DNA of 26,597 nt from Gammaproteobacteria bacterium (GCA_002725095.1 PBQQ01000002.1:7675-34271), one strand, 5' to 3'. Shown: positions 7,788 to 15,780, counted from the stretch's first letter. Made by a program: numbers and translations. Notes: generated by a model not told the origin, from the sequence alone.

Positions 7788-8428
7788 TGCGTTATTTGCC
7801 CAATGTGCTGTCGATTTTACGGATGTTGTTGGTGGTCCCAACAAGCGCGTGCCTGTGGTTTGGTGAGATCGCGCTGGCACTCGCGTTGATGGCCATTGCG
7901 GGCATATCTGACGGCATCGATGGCGCTCTGGCGCGCCGCTACAATTGGCAGACACACTTAGGTTCTATCCTTGATCCCTTGGCGGATAAAATCTTGGTTG
8001 CTGCGACATTCATTGTCTTTACCTTCCAAGGCTACATTCCACTGTGGTTGGCGCTTCTGACCATTGGCCGTGATCTAATCATTCTCTTCGGCGGGACGTT
8101 GTATCGGATATTTTTTGGTCCGTTTGAGATCAAACCGAGCTTAATCAGCAAAGCAAATACCGCCATGCAAGTGGTCACTTTGATTTTGATCATGCTGTAT
8201 CTATTACCTAGCGCCCCGGTGCAACTGCCCTTATTGGCGCAACTGGGCGAATACTTGGGGGGCGTTACAGAGCAATGGGTCGACCCCTATTGCCTGTGGT
8301 TGTTGGCGACTCTTGGTACTGTCTCAGGCGGCCACTATATGGTGGTCTGGGGTGCGCGAACGCGGCGGGAACTGAAGTTGCGAAAACCAGCTGAAGGCAT
8401 CACTCAGGATGGCAGTAGCGGCTCTTGA
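7787..8428 (+). CDS. CDP-alcohol phosphatidyltransferase (PgsA/cardiolipin-synthase type)
   Basis: Integral membrane enzyme that transfers a phosphatidyl group from CDP-diacylglycerol to an alcohol, making an acidic phospholipid such as phosphatidylglycerolphosphate or cardiolipin. The full class signature D-x2-DG-x2-AR-x8-G-x3-D-x3-D is present with Asp 42, Asp 45, Gly 46, Ala 49, Arg 50, Gly 59, Asp 63 and Asp 67. About five to six hydrophobic segments surround it, and the 213-residue length fits. The N-terminus RYLPNVLSILRMLLVVP is the usual one for this family. Sequence alone does not fix the acceptor alcohol; the main housekeeping pgsA normally lies beside uvrC, so this may be a paralogue. 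It overlaps the upstream gene by one base and the hda start by four. Confidence 0.88.
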   Translation: MRYLPNVLSILRMLLVVPTSACLWFGEIALALALMAIAGISDGIDGALARRYNWQTHLGSILDPLADKILVAATFIVFTFQGYIPLWLALLTIGRDLIILFGGTLYRIFFGPFEIKPSLISKANTAMQVVTLILIMLYLLPSAPVQLPLLAQLGEYLGGVTEQWVDPYCLWLLATLGTVSGGHYMVVWGARTRRELKLRKPAEGITQDGSSGS

Positions 8429-9126
8429 GTACGCAGATTACGTTACCCATAGATGACGAGTATTGTCCGACTATGGACAACTTTGTTGTGGGCGCAAACT
8501 TTGAATTGATGGCGTTTTTGCGTTCATTGCACGTTAGCTTTCGCGGCATTTGGATCAGTGGCGCCCGAGCCAGTGGTCGCAGTCATCTTTTGCGAGCGTG
8601 CTGCAGTGCTGCCATGCAAACCGGGCGTCAAGCTATATACATAGACTGTGCGGCGCCAGAGTCCGATTGGAGCGCTGAGGTTCAATGTGCCATGGATGTG
8701 TCCTTGGCAAGCAACGCGTTTGTAGCAATGGATAATTTAGGCCGATTGAAAGGGCATAAACAACACGAGGAGGCGCTGATGTCGATCTATCAAACTCTCC
8801 ATGCTGTAGACGGCGAAATGTTGGTCAGCCATGATCAGTCGGCCCTTGGGGTTGAGTTTGACCTGCCGGATTTAAATTCGCGGATGCGTGGCTTCGCTCA
8901 CTTTTCGCTCGTGCCGCTGCAAGATCACGGCAAAGCCGAGGTGCTTACTCGGCGTGCGCGAGCTAAAGGTTATGATCTTCCAGATGCAGTCGTAGAGTAT
9001 TGGCTGCGGCGCGGACCGCGAGATTTATCGACGTTAGTCCGCGACCTAGAACGCTTGGATCAGGCCACACTTACCCATCAACGATTACTCACCGTGCCCT
9101 TGCTTAAGCAAGTGTTGGGGTATTGA
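8425..9126 (+). CDS. hda: DnaA regulatory inactivator Hda
   Basis: AAA+ protein that, bound to the DNA-loaded sliding clamp, stimulates hydrolysis of DnaA-ATP and so prevents re-initiation of replication. The N-terminal QITLPI (residues 4-9) is a clamp-binding motif of the QLxLP type. A Walker A variant GARASGRS lies at 46-53, a Walker B-like VAMDNL at 100-105, and Arg 153 in LNSRMRG aligns with the arginine finger known as Arg153 in E. coli Hda. The C-terminus (LERLDQATLTHQRLLTVPLLKQVL) is the family ending. The 233-residue length equals E. coli Hda. The start is a TTG overlapping the upstream stop as TTGA; no other start keeps the clamp motif. Confidence 0.93.
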   Translation: MSTQITLPIDDEYCPTMDNFVVGANFELMAFLRSLHVSFRGIWISGARASGRSHLLRACCSAAMQTGRQAIYIDCAAPESDWSAEVQCAMDVSLASNAFVAMDNLGRLKGHKQHEEALMSIYQTLHAVDGEMLVSHDQSALGVEFDLPDLNSRMRGFAHFSLVPLQDHGKAEVLTRRARAKGYDLPDAVVEYWLRRGPRDLSTLVRDLERLDQATLTHQRLLTVPLLKQVLGY

Positions 9127-9127
9127 G

Positions 9128-10213
9128 GTGGCTGTCGAGCACGCGCGTGAGCGGAGCAATTCCAGCGTTATCGCTGTTGTGGGCGGGGGCAGCGCTGGAC
9201 ATGTCGTGCCGGCATTGCCAGTTATTGATCAACTGTTGCTTAGACAATGGACGGTGCACTTTATCGGCACGCGCAGTGGGTTTGAAGAAAAACTGCTGCG
9301 CGGCCGTGATGTGGCCTTTCATGGCATTGCAGCGGGTAAGTTGCGACGTTATTTAGATTGGCGAAACCTTACTGATTTGGTGCGCATCGTTTGGGCGGTA
9401 ATTGAGTCGTTGCTTTTGCTGCGGCGCATAAAGCCCAAGGTTGTTTTTTCCAAAGGAGGCTTCGTTTCATTGCCATTGGTGTTCGCTGCTTGGTTGTTGC
9501 GGGTGCCGGTTGTCGCCCACGAATCTGATCTTACGCCCGGTCTGGCAAACCGGCTGGCATCGCCCTTTGTGCAAACGTTTTGTATCAGTTTTCATGAGAC
9601 CGCGTTGCCGAAATTTGCGGGCCGGATCGTGCATACGGGCACCCCGATTAGGCCTGAGTTGTTGGCAGGTGATGGAGACAAGGGCCGCATTGCTTTGGCT
9701 CTGGGCGATAAAAAAATCCTTTTGGTGACTGGCGGTAGTCTCGGTGCGGATCGCCTCAATCAGGTTGTCCGCGAAGCGCTGCCTGTGTTGCTGCAGGAAT
9801 ATGTGGTGATTCATATCTGTGGCGAGGGCAAAGTCAGCGGCGAAACGCAGTCGGGTTACTTTGAGTTTGAATATGTGTCTCAAGGCTGGGGCGACCTGCT
9901 CAGTGCGGCTGATGTCGTATTATCCCGGGCGGGCGCCAACGCGCTGTTCGAACTTCTTACTTTAGCCAAATTGAACTTGCTGGTGCCGCTGTCTGCTAAG
10001 GCCTCGCGCGGCGATCAAATCGCTAATGCCGACTATGCCCAGTCCCAAGGCTATAGCCAGGTTTTGGCGGAATCGGCATTGAATCCGCAGAGCCTCTGCG
10101 AGGCGCTCAGTGGTCTGCAAGACAATAGAGCGCATCAGCTGGCGCGACTTGCCGAGTTTCGCCGGCTGCCGACCATTGATCTTCTTGTTGACGAAATTGA
10201 GGCGCTGACGTGA
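9128..10213 (+). CDS. MurG-like UDP-GlcNAc glycosyltransferase (Firmicutes-type motifs)
   Basis: Homologue of MurG, the peripheral inner-membrane GT-B enzyme that adds GlcNAc to lipid I to form lipid II. At 361 residues it has the right length. Seen: glycine loop GGGSAGH at 19-25, GKLRRYLD at 70-77, VFSKGGFVSLP at 106-116, HESDLTPGLAN at 131-141, GGSLGA at 202-207, SRAGANALFE at 266-275 and LSAKASRGDQIANA at 288-301. From memory of the family, GKLRRY, SKGGFVS, HESDxTPGLAN and SAKASRGDQ are the wording of clostridial/Bacillus MurG2-type proteins; E. coli MurG has GTGGHVFPG, MGGYVSGP and HEQN at these places. It starts at a GTG one base after the hda stop and lies outside any mra/mur/fts cluster. 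It is probably a second MurG or a transferase for another lipid acceptor. Confidence 0.85.
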   Translation: MAVEHARERSNSSVIAVVGGGSAGHVVPALPVIDQLLLRQWTVHFIGTRSGFEEKLLRGRDVAFHGIAAGKLRRYLDWRNLTDLVRIVWAVIESLLLLRRIKPKVVFSKGGFVSLPLVFAAWLLRVPVVAHESDLTPGLANRLASPFVQTFCISFHETALPKFAGRIVHTGTPIRPELLAGDGDKGRIALALGDKKILLVTGGSLGADRLNQVVREALPVLLQEYVVIHICGEGKVSGETQSGYFEFEYVSQGWGDLLSAADVVLSRAGANALFELLTLAKLNLLVPLSAKASRGDQIANADYAQSQGYSQVLAESALNPQSLCEALSGLQDNRAHQLARLAEFRRLPTIDLLVDEIEALT

Positions 10214-10240
10214 ATTCCATGCATGCCGCAACGCCTGTTC

Positions 10241-10269
10241 TTGACATCCTTTCCGCCGAGTCCTAACGT
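10241..10269 (+). promoter_or_regulatory. Candidate promoter for serA
   Basis: A perfect -35 TTGACA (10241-10246) is followed after 17 bases by TAACGT (10264-10269), a three-of-six -10. A start near 10276 would leave a leader of about 24 bases before the ATG at 10300. This separates serA from the preceding four-gene run. Confidence 0.45.
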
Positions 10270-10299
10270 CGCCGCTCTTTGCAACATGCCAACTCACCC

Positions 10300-11475
10300 A
10301 TGTACACGATTAAAACTTATAACGCCATTGCGCCCGTAGGGCTGGAGCGCTTTTCTAAAGATCAATACACCGTAAGCGCTGACGTTGATTCAGCGGACGC
10401 CGTGCTGCTGCGCAGCCACAAGCTGGGTGTTGACGAACTTTCCTCTGGACTGTGCGCAATCGCCCGTGCCGGGGCGGGGACGAATAATGTACCGGTTCAA
10501 GAATGCAGCAAGCGCGGCATCGTGGTATTCAATACCCCAGGCGCGAATGCTAATTCAGTTAAGGAGCTTGTGCTCACAGGCCTGCTACTTGCCTCCAGAG
10601 ACGTCTTGGGTGGTATCAACTATGTGCGCTCGCTGGCTTCCGTGCAGGACGATGCCGAGCTGAATAAGCTCGTAGAAGCCGAGAAGAAAAGATTCAAGGG
10701 TCGCGAATTAGTCGGTAAAACTCTAGGGGTCGTGGGCCTAGGCGCGATTGGCTCGATGGTCGCCAGAGCCGGTTTGGATTTGGGTATGAACGTAGTGGGC
10801 TACGATCCGGCGTTATCTGTCGATGCCGCATGGCGTATTCCCGCGGAAGTTGAACGCATGCAGAACTTACCGTCATTGTTTGCGCAAGCTGATTACGTCA
10901 CGTTGCACGTACCTTTGTTGCCCGCCACCGAGGGTATGATCAACGAAGAAAGTTTGCGGGCGTTCAAACCGGGTAGTGTGTTGCTGAATTTCGCACGACA
11001 ACCGATCGTTGAATCCAGCGCTTTGAGCGCCGCGTTAGAAAATGGTCAAGTCGCACGCTACGTCGCTGACTTCCCGATTCCAGGTTTATTGGATCATGAC
11101 AAAGTCATGCTCACACCGCACTTGGGTGCGAGCACAGATGAAGCCGAAGAGAACTGCGCGGTCATGGCCGCGGACCAATTACGGCGTTTTCTAGAAAGCG
11201 GCAGTATTGTTAATTCCGTGAACTTTCCAACTGTGGTATCCGAAGCGCACGAAGGTTTTCGCTTGGCTGTGAGCAATGCCAACGTGCCAGGCATGCTGGG
11301 ACAGATGACCGCCGTTTTGGCCGAACGCAACATTAATGTTATAGATCTGATTAACAAAAGCCGCGATGACGTCGCCTATAATCTGATTGATCTGTCAGAA
11401 GCGCCTGATCAAGGATTGATTGATGCTATCGCTCAGATCGAAAGTGTCATTAACGTACGAGTCATTGAGAACTAG
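10300..11475 (+). CDS. serA: D-3-phosphoglycerate dehydrogenase, short ACT-domain type
   Basis: NAD-dependent oxidation of 3-phosphoglycerate, the first committed step of serine synthesis. The 391-residue product starts best at the ATG giving MYTIKTYNAIAPVGLE; an in-frame TTG seven codons upstream is less likely. Seen: ARAGAGTNNVP near 56-66, NTPGANANSVKEL at 78-90, Rossmann GLGAIG at 146-151, Arg 233 in NFARQ, His 274 in TPHLGAST, and a C-terminal ACT domain from about 320 (NVPGMLGQMTAVLAERNINV). The overall wording is that of the 385-395-residue PGDH common in Firmicutes and Bacteroidetes rather than the 410-residue E. coli enzyme. The Glu that pairs with the catalytic His in E. coli (FPTEP) has no obvious counterpart in DFPIPGLL. 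The stop shares CTAG with the convergent mnmC stop. Confidence 0.9.
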   Translation: MYTIKTYNAIAPVGLERFSKDQYTVSADVDSADAVLLRSHKLGVDELSSGLCAIARAGAGTNNVPVQECSKRGIVVFNTPGANANSVKELVLTGLLLASRDVLGGINYVRSLASVQDDAELNKLVEAEKKRFKGRELVGKTLGVVGLGAIGSMVARAGLDLGMNVVGYDPALSVDAAWRIPAEVERMQNLPSLFAQADYVTLHVPLLPATEGMINEESLRAFKPGSVLLNFARQPIVESSALSAALENGQVARYVADFPIPGLLDHDKVMLTPHLGASTDEAEENCAVMAADQLRRFLESGSIVNSVNFPTVVSEAHEGFRLAVSNANVPGMLGQMTAVLAERNINVIDLINKSRDDVAYNLIDLSEAPDQGLIDAIAQIESVINVRVIEN

Positions 11476-13229
11476 GCGCCGACTTTTTTGACGCCTCGGC
11501 GTGCTTGGCGCGCAATAAAACGGTCTGGCGCGACGCTTTTCAGCGCGCGGGAAGAGGCGGGGGTGATCCAGCCGAGCATGTCGCTGGCGATGATGCTGGC
11601 GGCGAACGGGGCGCTGCTGCTGCCCATAGAGCCGTGGGCGGCAGTAATCCACACACATTCGTCGACTTTGCCAATCACCGGGTCTCGATCGCTTGAAACG
11701 CATCGTGCTGCGCGCTGATATTTGAGCGTTTGGATGTCGTCGGCACCCAGAAAGGCACGGTTGCTGGCAATGTTGTGGGCTGTTGCGACGTCGGCCTCCC
11801 AGGGCGATTGCTCGTAGGTGCTGCCGATGACCCACTGCTCCGTGCCGGGTAATACGTAGCCATTTCCTACAATGGCCACGCTGAGTTTGTGTAGCTCGTC
11901 CGTAACAGGCGGCGCGATCCATTCTAATTGGCCAAAGACATCGCCGATCTCCAACGGCATGGCGGGTGCGAATTTTTGACTCATGCTGGCGCAGGCGATC
12001 ACGTCCGGTTGTGCTGGCCCTGCGGATTGCACAAATTGAATACGCGGATGCGCCAATATTCGGGCACACAGACGCGGCAGGTTGATGATTGCCGAGTCTC
12101 TAAACAGCAGTGCCGAATGCGCCTCTAGGCCGAGTTGGCTGCTGACGGCTTGGGCGTCGAGAAAAGCCAACCAAGGATTTTCGGAGTCGCCGTAAACTGC
12201 GTCAATGCGGCGTTGCTTTGCTACTTCTTGGTTGTTGAGTGCAAGTTGTACCGCGCTTATAGGTTGGGCGACATCAGAGTGAGTTAAAAGCGGTCGCGCG
12301 TGGTGATAGGCGCGCGCCCGAAACTCCGCTGTAGCACTGAGATCGCCGAGTAGCCGACAATGCAATGCGCTTGCCTGCATGCGCGAACCGCCATGAGCAA
12401 TTCCATTTGGGTCGAAAAGTTCGACATTAATGCCCTGATTGGCGAGTTCTCGAGCTACCGAACATCCGGCGATCCCTGCACCAAAAATCCGTATTTGTTG
12501 GGGAACAGTCGGGCGGCTGCGTTGGGTTCTGGCGTTGAAGATACCCGCTAAGCTTTCACGTTTGCGAGGTCGCTGGTCCACTTTGCGCATATCAAAACCC
12601 ACCTCGGTGAGTCCGCGGCGCACCTGACCGGATGCCGTGAACGTGCATGCGCGCGTGCCGGTAATCGAGCTGGCGGCGATTGCGCTGAATATCTCAGGCC
12701 GCCACATAGCGGGATTTTTGCGTGGGTCGAAGCCGTCGAGAAACCAGGTGTCGATGGGTTGTTGTTGGCGTGCGTTGAGGTCTTCTAGGCCGTTCAATAC
12801 GTCGCCGTGATAGACACTCAGTTGTATGCGTCCGGCCGCGAAGCCGCGCCTATGCCAGCCGCTCAGGAGCGGCGGCGCCGCCTTGGCAAGATCTTGAAAT
12901 AACGCTTGCGGACGCTGCTCGGCAAGTCGACCCCAATCCGCAGAGGCCAGTGGATGAGCTTCGAAGCCAATGTAGTGCAGGCGTTGTTGCGTATTCTCGA
13001 GTATGGCTTGAGCGCACAGCACAAAGTTTAGGCCTGTGCCAAAACCCAGCTCGGCGACTTGAAGGCAGTCACCCAGATCGTCGCGTTGCATCAGTGCGCT
13101 GGGTTCCAGAAAGACCCGTTGGAACTCCTCTTGACCGTCCGCACTGTAATAAATGTCGTCGTAGCGTGCTGCAAACGGCTCGTTGTTATGCCACTGCAGC
13201 AGTGCTGGTTCGATGCGCTCCGTATTCAC
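11472..13229 (-). CDS. mnmC: Bifunctional tRNA mnm5U34 biosynthesis protein MnmC
   Basis: Two-domain enzyme finishing mnm5(s2)U at wobble position 34: the FAD-dependent C-terminal domain removes the carboxymethyl group from cmnm5U and the N-terminal SAM-dependent domain methylates the resulting nm5U. I start it at the GTG at 13229 (585 residues), because it overlaps the sulfurtransferase stop as GTGA and the product begins like E. coli MnmC (ERIEPALLQW, DDIYYS); an open ATG at 13283 lies inside the upstream gene. SAM loop AELGFGTGLN is at 60-69, WFLDGFDPRKNP with Asp 165, then RRKRESLAG-like end of the methyltransferase, and FAD loop GAGIAG at 250-255. E. coli MnmC has 668 residues, so this is a compact version with both domains recognisable. 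Confidence 0.95.
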   Translation of the reverse strand: MNTERIEPALLQWHNNEPFAARYDDIYYSADGQEEFQRVFLEPSALMQRDDLGDCLQVAELGFGTGLNFVLCAQAILENTQQRLHYIGFEAHPLASADWGRLAEQRPQALFQDLAKAAPPLLSGWHRRGFAAGRIQLSVYHGDVLNGLEDLNARQQQPIDTWFLDGFDPRKNPAMWRPEIFSAIAASSITGTRACTFTASGQVRRGLTEVGFDMRKVDQRPRKRESLAGIFNARTQRSRPTVPQQIRIFGAGIAGCSVARELANQGINVELFDPNGIAHGGSRMQASALHCRLLGDLSATAEFRARAYHHARPLLTHSDVAQPISAVQLALNNQEVAKQRRIDAVYGDSENPWLAFLDAQAVSSQLGLEAHSALLFRDSAIINLPRLCARILAHPRIQFVQSAGPAQPDVIACASMSQKFAPAMPLEIGDVFGQLEWIAPPVTDELHKLSVAIVGNGYVLPGTEQWVIGSTYEQSPWEADVATAHNIASNRAFLGADDIQTLKYQRAARCVSSDRDPVIGKVDECVWITAAHGSMGSSSAPFAASIIASDMLGWITPASSRALKSVAPDRFIARQARRGVKKVGA

Positions 13230-14062
13230 GAAGTGTCGAGGGTTTCGTAGGGTCTGTCGGGGTCGGTGATCCAGCCGCTCCAAGAATCTGCGTAGAGGGC
13301 AGGCTCAGGCAAACCCGCAATGCGCGCAGCAAGAATATTATGTGTTGCAGTAACCCCAGAACCGCAATAGCACACCACTGCGTGGGCGGCAGAGATCGAG
13401 GCGAATTGTTTGGCTAACGCTGCTGGTGTTTTGAATTTGCCGGTGGCGTCGAGATTCGCGTTGAAGGGCATGCAGATGGCGCCAGGAATATGCCCTGCTA
13501 CCGGATCTATGGGTTCCTCTTTGCCAGCGAAGCGCTCGTGACTGCGGGCGTCGACCAGTCGAGGGCGCGTAGCCACGGGTTGTTGTATCGCGGCGAGTAC
13601 TTGATCGCTGCTGTAAAGGCGGGTTAAAGCGGGATGAAGAGTAAAGTTGCTGATCTCAGGTGGCGTTGCCCTGCCGGTCTGTAGCGCTTGCGACCACTGC
13701 TGGAGACCGCCGTCAAGCACCGCCACGTTAGCGTGTCCCAACCAGCGCAGCATCCACCATGCCCGGGCGGCAAAACAACCTCCGGTGTCGTCATACACAA
13801 CAATTTGCGCATCGTTACGCAAACCTAAGGCGCGCACTCGATTCAGCCACTGCTGCTGTGAGGGTAGCGGGTGGCGTCCGTGCTCGTTCGGTGCTACGGA
13901 CAGGTCTGTGTCCAAATTTACATAGTGAGCCTGGGCAATATGACCTTGTTCGAAGGCCGCTGGGCCCCAATCGGGAGCGCCGAGTTTTGCTCGGCAATCA
14001 AGAATTTGCGCGGTGTCTGCGTGTTGTGCCAGTTCATCACTAGAGATCAGCAGTTGGAACAT
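13226..14062 (-). CDS. sseA: 3-mercaptopyruvate sulfurtransferase (tandem rhodanese)
   Basis: Transfers sulfane sulfur from 3-mercaptopyruvate (or thiosulfate) to a thiol acceptor in the cytoplasm. Two rhodanese domains are visible: an inactive N-terminal one (about 3-125, with VYDDTGGCFAARAWWMLRWLGH) and a catalytic C-terminal one whose loop CGSGVTA begins at Cys 233. CG(S/T)GVTA is the mercaptopyruvate-type loop; thiosulfate-specific rhodaneses usually read CRKGVTA. Length (278) fits SseA. I use the ATG at 14062, which puts the first domain right at the N-terminus; a GTG at 14077 overlapping the argS stop as GTGA is an alternative. Its stop overlaps the mnmC start, which suggests coupling to a tRNA modification gene. 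Confidence 0.92.
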   Translation of the reverse strand: MFQLLISSDELAQHADTAQILDCRAKLGAPDWGPAAFEQGHIAQAHYVNLDTDLSVAPNEHGRHPLPSQQQWLNRVRALGLRNDAQIVVYDDTGGCFAARAWWMLRWLGHANVAVLDGGLQQWSQALQTGRATPPEISNFTLHPALTRLYSSDQVLAAIQQPVATRPRLVDARSHERFAGKEEPIDPVAGHIPGAICMPFNANLDATGKFKTPAALAKQFASISAAHAVVCYCGSGVTATHNILAARIAGLPEPALYADSWSGWITDPDRPYETLDTS

Positions 14063-14073
14063 CACGCGGAGGC

Positions 14074-15780
14074 TCACATGTGATCGACGACGTCGATGCC
14101 CAACAAATCCAAACCTTTTTGCAGTGTTATGCCGGCGCTGTTAGCAAGGCTGAGACGCCGGGTGCGCTGCGCGTCGTCACTGACAAGAATGGGGCATTGT
14201 TCGTAGAACGCGGTGAAGCGTGTCGCCAAGTCATAGAGATAGGCGCAAAGATGGTGCGGGTAGCCCTCTTCGGCAACCTGCTGCAATACGTCATTAAAAC
14301 CGGCAATGCATACCGCCAAGCGGCGCTCCGGTTGGTCCTCAGCTATGGCATTGCTCGGCAATAGCGTCGGATCCACCTCAGATTTTCGGAGCACGCTTTG
14401 AATTCGACTGTACGCGTACTGCAGGTAGGGCGCTGTGTTGCCATCAAAGCTGAGCATTTGATCCCAGTCAAAGACGTAATCGCTGGTTCGATTCTTTGAT
14501 AGGTCGGAATATTTCACCGCACCCAGCCCAATAACCTTGGCCAGTTGATTCAGTTGTTCTAGGCCGATGTCTGGATTTTTTTCGCGAACCAATGCTGCGG
14601 CGCGGCGCTCCGCTTCGTCGAGCAGATCGGCGAGCTTTATAATACCGCCTTGGCGAGTTTTGAAGGGTTTGCCGTCTTTGCCGAGCATGGTGCCAAACGG
14701 CATGTGCTCTAATTGCATGGTTTCGGGTGCGAAACCCGCGGCTCGAGCGACGGCGAAGATTTGTTTGAAATGCAGTGACTGACGAGCATCGACGAAATAC
14801 AGCGCGCGGTTTGCCTCTAGGCGGCGCGCGCGGTGCGATACGGCGGCCAGATCTGTAGTGGCATAAAGATAGCCGCCATCAGATTTACGTACGATGACAG
14901 GCTGTATCAGGCCTTCTTTGTTCTTGAACTGATCCAGAAAAACGCAGTCGGCGCCTTCGGAGCGTTGCAGTAGACCCGCGGCAGCCAAAGCCTCTATTAC
15001 ACCGGCAAGATCGTCGTTGTAAGCGCTCTCGCCCATGATGTCATCGTCGCTCAGAGTAATGCCTAACCGATCATATATGTGTGCACAGTGCGACATAGAG
15101 ATGTCGATAAATCGTTGCCACTGGGCGAGCGCGTTGGCATCCCCGGATTGCAGTGCGACTACGGCGCGGCGGCTGCGGTCGCGAAAATCGTCGTCGTCAT
15201 CAAAACGCTGCTTTGATGCGCGGTAAAAGTTTTCCAAGTCGGAGAGTTCGTCGGACTCGTTGCCAGAGTCTTCAAGGTAGGTAAGTAGCATGCCGAATTG
15301 AGTGCCCCAGTCGCCGACATGATTTTGACGAATAACGCGATGACCTAACGCTTCCAGCACCCGCACGACGCTGTCACCGATAATTGTGGTGCGCAGATGG
15401 CCAACATGCATTTCCTTCGCCAAGTTCGGCGCGGAATAATCGACGACGACAGTTTGGGGTGCGGGGGTCGGATTAATAGCGACGGTTAGAGCGGGCGCTA
15501 CAAAACTGGCGGCCAGAGTGATGTTTATAAAACCTGGGCCCGCCACGTCGGTCGCGCTGACCATGGCTGAAAAATTGGCGTTGCTGTTTAGCTTGGTGAT
15601 CACGTTTGCAGCAAGGTCGCGCGGGTTGATGCCTGCGCGCTTTGCCGCGGCCATCACACCATTAGCCTGATAGTCGCCGAATTCAGGGCGACTGGCGGCT
15701 TGTATTAAGGCTGGACTCTGCAGACCCAGTTCAGCGAAGACGGCTTCGATATGCTGAGTCAGCAGCGCTTTGATATGCAT
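14074..15780 (-). CDS. argS: Arginyl-tRNA synthetase
   Basis: Class I synthetase that charges tRNA-Arg and needs the tRNA for amino acid activation. The 568-residue product (E. coli 577) begins MHIKALLTQHIEAVF and has the N-terminal Add1 tRNA D-loop recognition domain (FGDYQANGVMAAAK near 34-47), the HIGH motif as HVGH at 125-128 (NLAKEMHVGHLRT), HVGDWGTQFGM, the KMSKS-substitute region MLGKDGKPFKTRQGG, and a C-terminal DALR anticodon-binding domain with CAYLYDLATRFTAFYE. It lies 15 bases after the cold-shock-domain gene and directly before the sulfurtransferase and mnmC, probably as one transcript. Confidence 0.99.
   Translation of the reverse strand: MHIKALLTQHIEAVFAELGLQSPALIQAASRPEFGDYQANGVMAAAKRAGINPRDLAANVITKLNSNANFSAMVSATDVAGPGFINITLAASFVAPALTVAINPTPAPQTVVVDYSAPNLAKEMHVGHLRTTIIGDSVVRVLEALGHRVIRQNHVGDWGTQFGMLLTYLEDSGNESDELSDLENFYRASKQRFDDDDDFRDRSRRAVVALQSGDANALAQWQRFIDISMSHCAHIYDRLGITLSDDDIMGESAYNDDLAGVIEALAAAGLLQRSEGADCVFLDQFKNKEGLIQPVIVRKSDGGYLYATTDLAAVSHRARRLEANRALYFVDARQSLHFKQIFAVARAAGFAPETMQLEHMPFGTMLGKDGKPFKTRQGGIIKLADLLDEAERRAAALVREKNPDIGLEQLNQLAKVIGLGAVKYSDLSKNRTSDYVFDWDQMLSFDGNTAPYLQYAYSRIQSVLRKSEVDPTLLPSNAIAEDQPERRLAVCIAGFNDVLQQVAEEGYPHHLCAYLYDLATRFTAFYEQCPILVSDDAQRTRRLSLANSAGITLQKGLDLLGIDVVDHM

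Noticed and set aside
11395..12069. 224-codon open frame on the minus strand
   Set aside because: It lies within mnmC and the end of serA in another frame, is rich in Arg and low in hydrophobic order, and resembles no family.
13230..13283. ATG at 13283 as start of mnmC
   Set aside because: It adds 18 residues read from inside the sulfurtransferase gene; the GTG at 13229 overlaps the upstream stop and fits the family N-terminus.
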